From an uncultured Myxococcales bacterium (GTDB lineage Bacteria; Myxococcota_A; UBA9042), in assembly GCA_903840165.1 (NCBI GenBank), contig CAIMEY010000030.1, forward strand, positions 124,001-188,000: DNA of 64,000 nt, read 5' to 3'. The notes under the pieces were generated by a model. That model had not been told where the DNA came from and made no database searches. It saw only the letters and a program-made list of their open reading frames with translations. The position numbers and the translations under genes were made by a program. Position 1 is the stretch's first letter, and each line of letters begins with the position of its first letter. Shown piece after piece: positions 36,460 through 44,365 of this stretch.

Positions 36460-38157
36460 ATGGCACAACAAGTGTTCGCCCAGACTGAGGCATTCGACGA
36501 CGATTTTGAATCTCAATTCCTAGAGTTCGAAAAGACCCAGCAGGTCATCGAGGGCGAGATCGTCCGCGGTACCGTGCTCGCGGTCAACAAAGAATTCGTC
36601 ATCGTCGACATCGCCTACAAGTCCGAAGGCCAGATTGCTGTTAGCGAATTCACCGAGCATGACGGCACCGTCAGCGTGGCTCCGGGCGACATCATCGATG
36701 TCTACGTCGAGAACCGCGAGAACGAGAACGGCCTGGTCGAGTTGAGCAAAGAGAAGGCCGATCGCCTCAAGATCTGGGACGAAATCGCCGAAGCCTGCGA
36801 GAACGAAGAACTGGTCGAAGGTGTCATCACCGCCCGCGTCAAGGGTGGTTTGACCGTGGACATCGGCGTCAAGGCCTTCTTGCCGGGCAGCCAAGTTGAT
36901 CTGCGCCCCGTTCGCAACCTTGAGAAGTACATCGGCCAGCGATTCCACTTCAAGGTCATCAAGTTCAACAAGAAGCGCGGCAACATCGTCCTGAGCCGCC
37001 GGGCCCTGCTCGAGAAGCAGCGCGAAGCCCTCAAGAGCCAGACGCTCGGCAAGCTCGAAGTCGGTATGGTCGTCGACGGTATCGTCAAGAACATCACCGA
37101 ATACGGCGCGTTCATCGACCTCGGTGGCATCGACGGCCTGCTGCACATCACCGACATGAGCTACGCGCGGGTCAATCACCCGTCCGAACTCTTTGAAGTC
37201 GGTCAGGAAGTCAAGGTCAAAGTCCTCAAGTACGATCCGGATCGCGAGCGCGTCAGCTTGGGCCTCAAGCAGAACTTCGACGACCCGTGGCTGGCCATCG
37301 ACTCCAAGTACCACGTCGGTCAGCGCGCCAAGGGCAAGGTTGTCAGCCTGACCGATTACGGCGCGTTCATTGAGCTCGAGCCGGGCGTGGAAGGCCTCAT
37401 CCACATTAGCGAAATGTCCTGGACCAAGCGCGTCAAGCATCCCTCCAAGGTGCTCAGCCTGGGTGACGAAGTCGAGGCGCAAATCCTCGAAATCGATCCC
37501 CGCGGCAAGCGCATCTCCCTGGGCATGAAGCAGATTGAGCAGAATCCGTGGGACGTCCTGGCCAGCACCTACCCGGTGGGCTCCAAGGTCAAGGGCACCG
37601 TGCGAAACATCACCAATTTCGGTATCTTCATTGGTATCGAGGATGGGATCGACGGTCTGTGCCACATCACCGACCTGAGCTGGTCGCACAAGGTCAAGCA
37701 CCCGCAGGACATCTACAAGAAGGGCGACGAGGTCGAGGCCATGGTCCTCAACATCGACGCCGACAAGGAGCGTTTCAGCTTGGGTATCAAGCAGATGACG
37801 CCCGATCCTTGGGGTGACATTGACCGTCGCTACGGCCGCGGTTCGACCCATGAAGGCAAGGTCTCGAAGATCCTTGACTTCGGCGCCATCGTGGAGCTCG
37901 ACGAGTTCATCGAAGGCTTCCTGCACATCAGCGAAATCGCTGAAGACAAAGTGGAAAACATCCACAGCGTCCTCGCCGAAGGTCAAACGGTCAAGGTCAA
38001 GGTCATCTCGATCATCAAGGAAGAGCGCAAGCTCGGCCTGTCGGTCAAGCGCGTTGGCCAGGATGACGACGACTTCTCTTACGAAAACCCCAACATCGGC
38101 CCGACCACCATCGGCGATTTGGTCAAAGAGAAGCTCGGCAACATGAAGTTCTCGTAG
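36460..38157 (+). CDS. rpsA: 30S ribosomal protein S1
   Basis: RNA-binding ribosomal protein of 565 residues that helps load mRNA on the 30S subunit. Six S1 (OB-fold) domains are visible: the first two diverged (EIVRGTVLAVNKEFVIVDIA and VEGVITARVKGGLTVDIGV), four canonical ones with G-x-V-x(5)-(Y/F)-G-(A/I)-F/I and (L/F)-(L/C/I)-H-I-(T/S)-(D/E). Length and domain number match the proteobacterial type. The ATG at 36460 follows AAGGA; the in-frame GTG at 36427 is rejected. Codon use is strongly biased, as expected for a highly expressed gene, and this bias creates a long open frame on the opposite strand. A promoter lies upstream and a strong terminator follows 52 bp after the stop. Confidence 0.97.
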   Translation: MAQQVFAQTEAFDDDFESQFLEFEKTQQVIEGEIVRGTVLAVNKEFVIVDIAYKSEGQIAVSEFTEHDGTVSVAPGDIIDVYVENRENENGLVELSKEKADRLKIWDEIAEACENEELVEGVITARVKGGLTVDIGVKAFLPGSQVDLRPVRNLEKYIGQRFHFKVIKFNKKRGNIVLSRRALLEKQREALKSQTLGKLEVGMVVDGIVKNITEYGAFIDLGGIDGLLHITDMSYARVNHPSELFEVGQEVKVKVLKYDPDRERVSLGLKQNFDDPWLAIDSKYHVGQRAKGKVVSLTDYGAFIELEPGVEGLIHISEMSWTKRVKHPSKVLSLGDEVEAQILEIDPRGKRISLGMKQIEQNPWDVLASTYPVGSKVKGTVRNITNFGIFIGIEDGIDGLCHITDLSWSHKVKHPQDIYKKGDEVEAMVLNIDADKERFSLGIKQMTPDPWGDIDRRYGRGSTHEGKVSKILDFGAIVELDEFIEGFLHISEIAEDKVENIHSVLAEGQTVKVKVISIIKEERKLGLSVKRVGQDDDDFSYENPNIGPTTIGDLVKEKLGNMKFS

Positions 38158-38209
38158 GCCCAAGGCCCACAGAACCTTGCCCTGCAGCTAGGGCAAAGCG
38201 TCGCCCACG

Positions 38210-38249
38210 CCGCCTGGGATCTGCAAAGGTCTCAGGCGGTTGTGTTTTT
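38210..38249 (+). terminator. Rho-independent terminator of rpsA
   Basis: A 12-bp stem (38210-38221 with 38228-38239; two G-U pairs) with a six-base loop TGCAAA, followed by the T-rich tail TTGTGTTTTT. It is the clearest intrinsic terminator in the window. Confidence 0.88.
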
Positions 38250-38579
38250 GCCTCCTGACAAGCGCCCGCGCGCACAACGTCAGCTAGCGACAACTAGATT
38301 TCCCGGTGTAGCTAGCCCATATCGCCTGCAAATCCAGCTATTTACTTCGCCTTCGCCGTCAAGCCTGCATCGGTAGGGCCGCCCAAAGGCTTCGGTCTGC
38401 CCAGCCCGAGTTTCTGGATGCGGCGATTCCACGTGCAAGAACAGGCGCTTTGGCCCCATACAACAGCGCGGCGCTCAAGCCCAGCGGCCTAAGGGCATGA
38501 CATCACGCCAAGCGCTAGGTGCGGTCCATCGTGCTAATTGTGCTTGAATTCAGAGGGTTTGCGCGGCCCTAGGGCAGCC
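38250..38579. other. Convergent intergenic region, rpsA / 13-haem cytochrome
   Basis: About 330 bp between the rpsA terminator and the end of the minus-strand cytochrome operon. I see no gene, RNA or clear second terminator. A CCCTAGGG palindrome near 38567-38575 lies just past the cytochrome stop but lacks a T tract. Confidence 0.5.
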
Positions 38580-39686
38580 CTACTTGTGACACGGCGTGCA
38601 GGCCGGGGCCGTGTTCTTGTCGAGCTTGCTATCCCAGCCGGGCGGGTGCGGATTGCCCCCTGGACCGCCAGACTTGTGGCAAGTCACGCAGTTCGACGCA
38701 GCGCCGCGGTCGTGGCAGGCAGCGCAACTCAGGACGTCGCGACGGGCAGCGGTGCCATGGTCGGTGCCGGAGCCCTTGACCATCCAGCCTGGCGGATGCG
38801 GGCTGGGGCCGCCGTTGGAAATCTTGTCCAAACCGTAGCGTTCATGGCAGCTGGCGCAGTTCGGCTGACTGTGACATGTCATACAAGTCTTTGAATCCAA
38901 ACGCGCTTCAATCGGATGCCGCGTTAGCCAATCGCCGCGGTGCTGGAAGTTGGCATCGGGCCGATCCAGGTGCAGCAGGGACGGACGCGCCGGATTGCCC
39001 CGCCCGTGACATTCCGCACAGCTCGACTCTTGGTGACAGTGACTGCAAGCCGCGCTACCACCCTTGGCCACAGTGCCGTGCCGACGCAGCCAATCCGCAC
39101 TGTGATCATAGACTTGCCCCGGCTTACTCGACCAACCCGGCATCTTGATGTGGCACTGCGCGCATTTGTCCTGGCCAAAGGTCTTGTCGTGGCAACTAGC
39201 GCAAGTCTCGAACATCTTAGGCCTAATCGTCTCCGAAGCCTTCTTGGTGTCCTTGATCTCGCCGTGGCAGCGGTCGCAAGCATTCTTCTCACCGCTTTCC
39301 TTGATGCGGTTGACGTGATTCTGGTGACTAAACCGTAAGTTCGGCAGCTTGGTGTCGACCCAGGTCGTCGGCATTTCCGGACGCACGTGGCACTTTTTGC
39401 ACTCACTGTTGGTCTTTTCGTGACAATCCATGCACTTGGCTTCAACAGGAATGAAGCGTTTGTCATCGAGGCTTGTCGATTTCTCAATGCCGTCATGGCA
39501 GTCGCTGCAGGTCAGCCCTTCCACGACCACGTGTTTATTGTGTGAAAATCGGATGTTGTCGCGCACAGACACGGGCTCGCTGCCGCCGCCCCATTGGCCA
39601 AATAGGTAGGCACAGGCTGGCGTAGCTACGACCAGCAAGCAGAGTGCGACTAAACGCGCTGAATGGTTGGCAAAAAGCCGGTTCAT
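38580..39686 (-). CDS. 13-haem periplasmic cytochrome c of a porin-cytochrome operon
   Basis: Exported c-type cytochrome of 368 residues with 13 CxxCH motifs, about one per 27 residues after the signal: CSDCH, CMDCH, CKKCH, CDRCH, CASCH, CAQCH, CSHCH, CAECH, CMTCH, CASCH, CAACH, CVTCH and CTPCH. Several are preceded by His-containing segments (RFSHNKHV, RFSHQNHV, LTRHPIEARL) typical of cytochrome c7-like bis-His ligation. The signal peptide probably ends at PACA-Y; the Cys there lacks a proper lipobox. It is the last gene of a three-gene operon and its start overlaps the porin stop by four bases. With the outer-membrane barrel and the 28-haem lipoprotein it most likely forms the periplasmic side of a transmembrane electron conduit, the MtrA or OmaB role. 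Confidence 0.9.
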   Translation of the reverse strand: MNRLFANHSARLVALCLLVVATPACAYLFGQWGGGSEPVSVRDNIRFSHNKHVVVEGLTCSDCHDGIEKSTSLDDKRFIPVEAKCMDCHEKTNSECKKCHVRPEMPTTWVDTKLPNLRFSHQNHVNRIKESGEKNACDRCHGEIKDTKKASETIRPKMFETCASCHDKTFGQDKCAQCHIKMPGWSSKPGQVYDHSADWLRRHGTVAKGGSAACSHCHQESSCAECHGRGNPARPSLLHLDRPDANFQHRGDWLTRHPIEARLDSKTCMTCHSQPNCASCHERYGLDKISNGGPSPHPPGWMVKGSGTDHGTAARRDVLSCAACHDRGAASNCVTCHKSGGPGGNPHPPGWDSKLDKNTAPACTPCHK

Positions 39687-41293
39687 GCTTTCCCTCCCGC
39701 GCCCGTGGCGTCGGCCGGCTTATCGGCGGGCTTGTCGGCGGGCTTATCCGCGCCAGCCTTGGGTGTTTCCGCTGGTTTATCAGCGGGTTTTGCCGCAGGC
39801 TTGTCGTCGTCCTCATCGTCCTTGTCCGCGCCCTTGGCCTTGTCAGCTGGCTTGTCGGCCGGCTTGTCGCCATCCTTGGCTTTGGGCTTGTCGTCGTCTT
39901 CGTCGTCCTTGTCTTTCTTTTCTGAATCCGAGCGGTTATCGGTAGCCAGGGTCTTGACACCACCGCCAATCGCCGCGCCGACCTTGGTCGGGAACAGCAG
40001 GCCCTCGCGCACGGTCACCGTGGCTAGACCAAAGGCCTGGAAGGTAAAGAAAGGATTGCGCCAAATCTGCCCATCGACGCCGAGTTCCACCCCGGGCCGC
40101 GCCGTCCAGCGAACTGAAGCAAGGCCGCGCACTGAAACCGTTTCCCCTGCCACGGCCTGGAAGAACTGATAGCCGTCCAAGTCGGCCGAGAAGGCCCAAC
40201 GCTGCCAGGGCTTGGCTGTGGCGTATAAACGCGCTTGGGTATAGCCATTTTCGCCATTGTAGAGGCGGGCAACCTGGGCACCGGCCCGGTATCGACCCGC
40301 CGCGTCAATGCGCAATCGGGCCTCAACAAAGCCGCGGTAGCCGTCCAAATAGCCGCCACCAATCAGGAATCGGTCATAGCCACCAGCAAAGGACAGGGCG
40401 CCCGGCGTCGTTAGGTCAAAGCCGCCACCGACCATGCCATCGGTCCTCTGGACAAAGGCCGCAAAAATCGAGGTCTTGGGCAACCAAGCCAGGGGATCGC
40501 GAATCTCACCGCGGGCGTGCACGGCCAGCCATTTGTTCACATGGTAGGTGCCGTCCAGGCGCGCTTCCTGCAACCGCTGATTGATCAAGTCAAACGCGTA
40601 GCTACCGACCAAGAGCAGGGGCTGCCAGTAGCGAAAGGCGGCATCAATGCCCACGGAACGCCGCGCGGCTGAAGCCGTATCGGTGCCATTAGGAATATCG
40701 TCCACTGCCTGCGCCGCAAGACCGATGTGGCCGTACTTCCAGGGCTGCCAAGCTAGGCGGCCGCCATAGACAGGTGCCTGAAAACCATGCTGAAACGTCT
40801 CGTACACGCCCGTACCACCATAGGCATCCAGGCGCAGGTTTTGCGGCAGACGCGCCACGACCGAGGCCCCGTCCAGGTAGACATAGCTCGGCGCGCCGGC
40901 AAAGACGCCAATGCGTCCAGCCTGAATGCGCAGACGACTGTCAAAGCCTTCCCAACCGACATGGCCCTGAATCAGGTCGGCACCGCGGCCGGACGCTCCC
41001 TGCCCCAGTTGTTGGCCCAAAAAGCCGTACATGCCGCCAAAAACGCCTGTTCCTCCGACATTGCGCGCATCGACCGTTAGCAGTTCTAGGGTCGGCGCGT
41101 GGACGTCGGTCGCCGGCGTCGTTCCGGGGCGCAGTTCCCCGGTGACCAAGCCAAGGGTGCGAACAGAGGCGCGAATATCCTCATCTGCCCAAGCACTTGG
41201 ACCCAGCAAAAGGGTCGCCATCGCCAAGCCGACCCAGCGCCACGCCAAGGGCGAGGCCGCAGCCTTTGTACCGCAGCGGTGTTGTGTGATCAT
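39683..41293 (-). CDS. Outer-membrane beta-barrel (porin of a porin-cytochrome conduit)
   Basis: Exported protein of 536 residues. A signal peptide ends near PSAWA-D. Residues about 25-430 consist of alternating aromatic/hydrophobic strands and short turns (LRIQAGRIGVFAG, LRLDAYGGTGVYE, GFVEARLRIDAAGRYRAG, QRWAFSADLDGYQFF) as in a 20-plus-strand beta-barrel, although no trusted family signature is seen. The last 100 residues are a low-complexity tail of Asp, Lys, Pro and Ala with repeated DKPADKPAD and DDEDDDKP blocks, so the usual C-terminal aromatic insertion signal is not at the end. It overlaps both neighbours by four bases. Lying between two multihaem cytochromes, it is predicted to be the sheath that lets haems cross the outer membrane. 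Confidence 0.8.
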   Translation of the reverse strand: MITQHRCGTKAAASPLAWRWVGLAMATLLLGPSAWADEDIRASVRTLGLVTGELRPGTTPATDVHAPTLELLTVDARNVGGTGVFGGMYGFLGQQLGQGASGRGADLIQGHVGWEGFDSRLRIQAGRIGVFAGAPSYVYLDGASVVARLPQNLRLDAYGGTGVYETFQHGFQAPVYGGRLAWQPWKYGHIGLAAQAVDDIPNGTDTASAARRSVGIDAAFRYWQPLLLVGSYAFDLINQRLQEARLDGTYHVNKWLAVHARGEIRDPLAWLPKTSIFAAFVQRTDGMVGGGFDLTTPGALSFAGGYDRFLIGGGYLDGYRGFVEARLRIDAAGRYRAGAQVARLYNGENGYTQARLYATAKPWQRWAFSADLDGYQFFQAVAGETVSVRGLASVRWTARPGVELGVDGQIWRNPFFTFQAFGLATVTVREGLLFPTKVGAAIGGGVKTLATDNRSDSEKKDKDDEDDDKPKAKDGDKPADKPADKAKGADKDDEDDDKPAAKPADKPAETPKAGADKPADKPADKPADATGAGGKA

Positions 41294-44103
41294 GGGTCCA
41301 CCCAGCCATTGATGTGGTAACCGCCTTGAATATCTAACGTTCCATCTGGCTTGACCGTCTTGCTATGGCACTGGTTGCACGCCTTGGTGCCCAGGGTCGG
41401 GTCGGTCTGCACGTGGCCCATCACCACCGGCGGCGGCAGCATGTGGCAGGAATCACACTTAATATCGGTCATCGTCCACACGGGCTGCGGCAGGGCCCCA
41501 CCGATCTCGGCTCCGCCATGGCAGTAGACCGAACTGCAAGTCTGCGTCGCCTGGTCGAAATTCGGCTTGAGTCCCGCGAGGTTGGCATTGCCAGCCGGGA
41601 ATAGGACCGTGTTCTGGCCGAACATGTGTCCCGGCGCGTCCACCGCCGCTGGCAGGGCGTGGCAGGCCGAACATGCGATGCCACCCTTGCTAAATTGCTT
41701 GCCATTGAGGTGGGCAGCGTGAGCGCCCACCGTCTTGAGCGTCGGGTCCGACTTGCCATTGACGTCCGGAGCCGGCGCGCCCTGACTGGCCTGATTACCG
41801 TGGCAGGTATAGCAGTTAGCCGTCGGCAGCAGCACATCAACCTTGCCATTGGCGTGGGTGCCCTGGGCCACCATCTGACCGCTGACGCTGACCGTGGTAC
41901 TGTGGCAATTGCCGCAAAGCGTCGCCGCGGGGTGAGGCTTTGTGCCTTTTTCCGCGTCCTTAGGTGGCGCGCCGTGGCATTGGTCACAGCCCTGCGTCGG
42001 CAGGAGCACGTCGATCTGGCCGTTCATGTGCTTGCCGCCAGCTATCGGCTGCTTGTTGAGATCGACGGTCTCAGAGTGACACAACCAGCACTTATCATTG
42101 TAGATCTGCGGATGCTTGGCGGTAGTCGGCGGCGCTTCGTGGCAACCGCTGCAGTTGACGTCCGGCCCAAGAACGACTTCCACCTGCCCGTCCATGTGCT
42201 TGCCACCGGGAATCGGCTGCTTGTTGCTGTCGATCGATGCAGCATGGCAAGTCCAGCATTTGTCCTGTTGCGGATGGGGCTTCTGCACGCCCTTGTCGTT
42301 GTAGAACTTGGGCGGCGCCTCGTGGCAGCCGGTGCAAACCGCGTTGCTCCCTAGGACCACTTCGACCTTGCCATCGAGGTGCGTTCCCCCTGGAATCGGG
42401 TTCTTGGCGTCGTCCACCGTCGTGGCGTGGCAGCCCGAGCAACCATCTTGTTGCGGATGCGGCTTTTGCACGCCGTTGTCGTTGTAATACTTGGGCGGCG
42501 CGCTGTGGCACCCGGTGCAGTCCACCCCAGGCCCGAGCAGCACTTGCACCTGGCCATCCCGGTGCTTACCACCTGGAATCTCGTGCTTTTGCGCATCGAT
42601 CGAGGCTGCGTGGCAAGTCCAGCACTTGTCCTGCTTGGGGTGGGGCTTAAGGACGCCCTTATCACTGTAATTTTGCGGAGGTGCCGCGTGACAGCCAGCG
42701 CAGTCAGCCTGGCAGTTGGGGCACGCCGTCGTCGGGCCGAGGGCGACCTGCACCAAGCCGTCCATATGCGTGCCACCGGCAAGCGGATTCTTGTTTTCAT
42801 CGACGGTCGTGGCGTGGCACCCGCCGCACGCATCTTTTTGCGGATGGGGCTGCTTAACGCCCGCCTTGTCGGTGTATTCCCAGGGCGGCGCCGCGTGACA
42901 GCCTTTGCAATCCACCCCAGGCCCGAGCAGCACTTCCACCTGTCCATTCATGTGCTTGCCGCCGACGATGGGCTGCTTGTTGCTGTCGATCGTCGCCGCG
43001 TGGCAGGTCCAGCATTTTTCGTCCGTGGGGTGCACCTTGGTCACGCCCTGGCGCACGTACGTAACCGGCGGATTGCCGTGGCATCCTGCGCAGTTGACCT
43101 TGGCGTCGAGGGCCACTTCCACCTTGCCGTCCATGTGCGTACCACCTGGAATCGGCTGCAGATTTTGGTCGATCGTGGTGTTGTGGCAGCCCCAGCATTC
43201 CTTGACTTGCGGGTGCGGCTTCTTATCAACGCCGGCTACGGCTGGCGGGGCACCATGGCAGCCGCCGCAGTTCACGCCGACGCCCAGGACCACATCGATC
43301 TTGCCATTCATGTGCAGGCCGCCACTGAGGATCTTGCGGTCCGCATCGACGGTGTTGGCGTGGCAGGTGCTGCATTTGTCTTGGGCCGGGTGCTTGTCGC
43401 TGATCGGCGGCGCGCCGTGGCAGCCGGCGCAGTCCACCGAGGGCCCTAGTTTGACGTCGACCTTGCCGTTGATGTGGTTCTCAGGCTTGGCAATTCGACC
43501 ACCGGGACCAGCCGTATCTGCATGACATCCTGCGCATTCCGTCGCCTTTGGGTGCGGGGCGGGCGGCGGCGCACCATGGCAGGAGCCACAGGTCCGCTGC
43601 GTGCCGTCGACCTTATTCCATTGCGGCTGCGTATGTGCGCCTGGCGCCTTGAGTTTTGCACCGTGGCAATAGGTATTGCTGCACGTGGGCGCTTTTTCGT
43701 CGTAATCGTAGGTCGGCGTCGCTCCAGCGGCCAGGGCCATGCCGCCGAACACCAACTTGGCTCGGCCATTGGGATTATCCATGTGGCCGGGGTCAAAAGG
43801 CGTCGACGGCACGACGTGGCAGGTTTCACAGCCATAAGCCAAGTGATCGGGGCTGGCCATGACGTGAACGCGGTGGGCACCGACGCCAGGGTCCGACGGA
43901 TCCGTGTTGCCTTTCACACCGTTAGGCGGTGCCGGCGAGTCGGAACTGCCATGGCATGCGTGACATTCCGCAGGCGCTGCGTCTTTTTCCACAACCGCAT
44001 CGGCGGCCACGGGCGTCACGGCCGTGCGGGCTGTGTCGCATCCAGCAGCCGTCAGAACGGCCAAACCAGCGATAGAACTGAGTAAGAATCGAAACTTGCC
44101 CAT
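41290..44103 (-). CDS. 28-haem outer-surface cytochrome c lipoprotein
   Basis: Lipoprotein cytochrome of 937 residues; lipobox TAAGC at residues 18-22. I count 26 CxxCH and two CX4CH motifs (CSNTYCH near residue 140 and CSSVYCH near 860). Each CX4CH is followed about 25-30 residues later by a CxSCH, as in the Geobacter CxxxxCH-CxxCH domain. Residues 209-748 are nine tandem repeats of about 60 residues, two haems each, with H-(M/L)-(D/N)-G-x-V and GCH-x-APP. One repeat also has CPNCQ, an extra CxxC without His. The ATG at 44103 has GAGAGG upstream. It is the first gene of the operon and is predicted to be the extracellular or outer-leaflet cytochrome of the conduit, an OmcB/MtrC-like role. Confidence 0.9.
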   Translation of the reverse strand: MGKFRFLLSSIAGLAVLTAAGCDTARTAVTPVAADAVVEKDAAPAECHACHGSSDSPAPPNGVKGNTDPSDPGVGAHRVHVMASPDHLAYGCETCHVVPSTPFDPGHMDNPNGRAKLVFGGMALAAGATPTYDYDEKAPTCSNTYCHGAKLKAPGAHTQPQWNKVDGTQRTCGSCHGAPPPAPHPKATECAGCHADTAGPGGRIAKPENHINGKVDVKLGPSVDCAGCHGAPPISDKHPAQDKCSTCHANTVDADRKILSGGLHMNGKIDVVLGVGVNCGGCHGAPPAVAGVDKKPHPQVKECWGCHNTTIDQNLQPIPGGTHMDGKVEVALDAKVNCAGCHGNPPVTYVRQGVTKVHPTDEKCWTCHAATIDSNKQPIVGGKHMNGQVEVLLGPGVDCKGCHAAPPWEYTDKAGVKQPHPQKDACGGCHATTVDENKNPLAGGTHMDGLVQVALGPTTACPNCQADCAGCHAAPPQNYSDKGVLKPHPKQDKCWTCHAASIDAQKHEIPGGKHRDGQVQVLLGPGVDCTGCHSAPPKYYNDNGVQKPHPQQDGCSGCHATTVDDAKNPIPGGTHLDGKVEVVLGSNAVCTGCHEAPPKFYNDKGVQKPHPQQDKCWTCHAASIDSNKQPIPGGKHMDGQVEVVLGPDVNCSGCHEAPPTTAKHPQIYNDKCWLCHSETVDLNKQPIAGGKHMNGQIDVLLPTQGCDQCHGAPPKDAEKGTKPHPAATLCGNCHSTTVSVSGQMVAQGTHANGKVDVLLPTANCYTCHGNQASQGAPAPDVNGKSDPTLKTVGAHAAHLNGKQFSKGGIACSACHALPAAVDAPGHMFGQNTVLFPAGNANLAGLKPNFDQATQTCSSVYCHGGAEIGGALPQPVWTMTDIKCDSCHMLPPPVVMGHVQTDPTLGTKACNQCHSKTVKPDGTLDIQGGYHINGWVDP
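41860..43479 (-). repeat. Nine tandem two-haem coding repeats (about 180 bp)
   Basis: Units of about 175-195 bp each encode a dihaem segment starting H-x-(D/N)-G and ending near P-x-x-G-G. Odd and even copies differ: copies 3, 5 and 7 share THxDG and CWTCHAA, while copies 4 and 6 share KHxxGQV and a G/S-GCHATTVD form. The pattern fits amplification of a four-haem pair of about 366 bp. Confidence 0.82.
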
Positions 44104-44365
44104 GAGAGCCTCTCAGGCTGCCGCATTGCCACCGGAGGGTGCGCGGCCAATCCCACACCGTCAATCAGCAAACATCGTGCCAAATGGGCCGTGGACGCAA
44201 TGGGGGGGCCTAGGCGCAAGGGTCCGATAATTGCAATTAACGCCTTGATTATACTAGAGAAAAACGAACATTGTTTGCCGTTTTCACAGCGCAATGGCAC
44301 GGAAGTTGCTACCCAACAGGACGCGGTGCCCCAACGCATCGCAGCCCATGGCTTGGAGTTCCGAC
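44104..44365. promoter_or_regulatory. Divergent control region, cytochrome operon / cytochrome maturation genes
   Basis: This 262-bp gap carries a perfect 12-bp palindrome TAATTGCAATTA at 44228-44239 in an AT-rich patch. Just beside it, TATACT (plus strand, 44250-44255) and a perfect TATAAT (minus strand, 44253-44248) overlap, so each could be the -10 of a promoter facing the maturation genes or the cytochrome operon. Neither has a good -35 at 16-18 bp; the palindrome occupies the plus-strand -35 position and may be an activator or repressor site. Confidence 0.5.

Noticed and set aside
36520..38163. Open frame of 547 codons antisense to rpsA
   Set aside because: It mirrors the codon bias of rpsA, lacks any domain, and is almost wholly Asp, Val, Leu and Ala. 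rpsA has full domain and length support.
41860..43479. Regularly spaced direct repeats in the cytochrome gene
   Set aside because: They encode haem-binding repeats in frame, not CRISPR units, and spacers are not unique.
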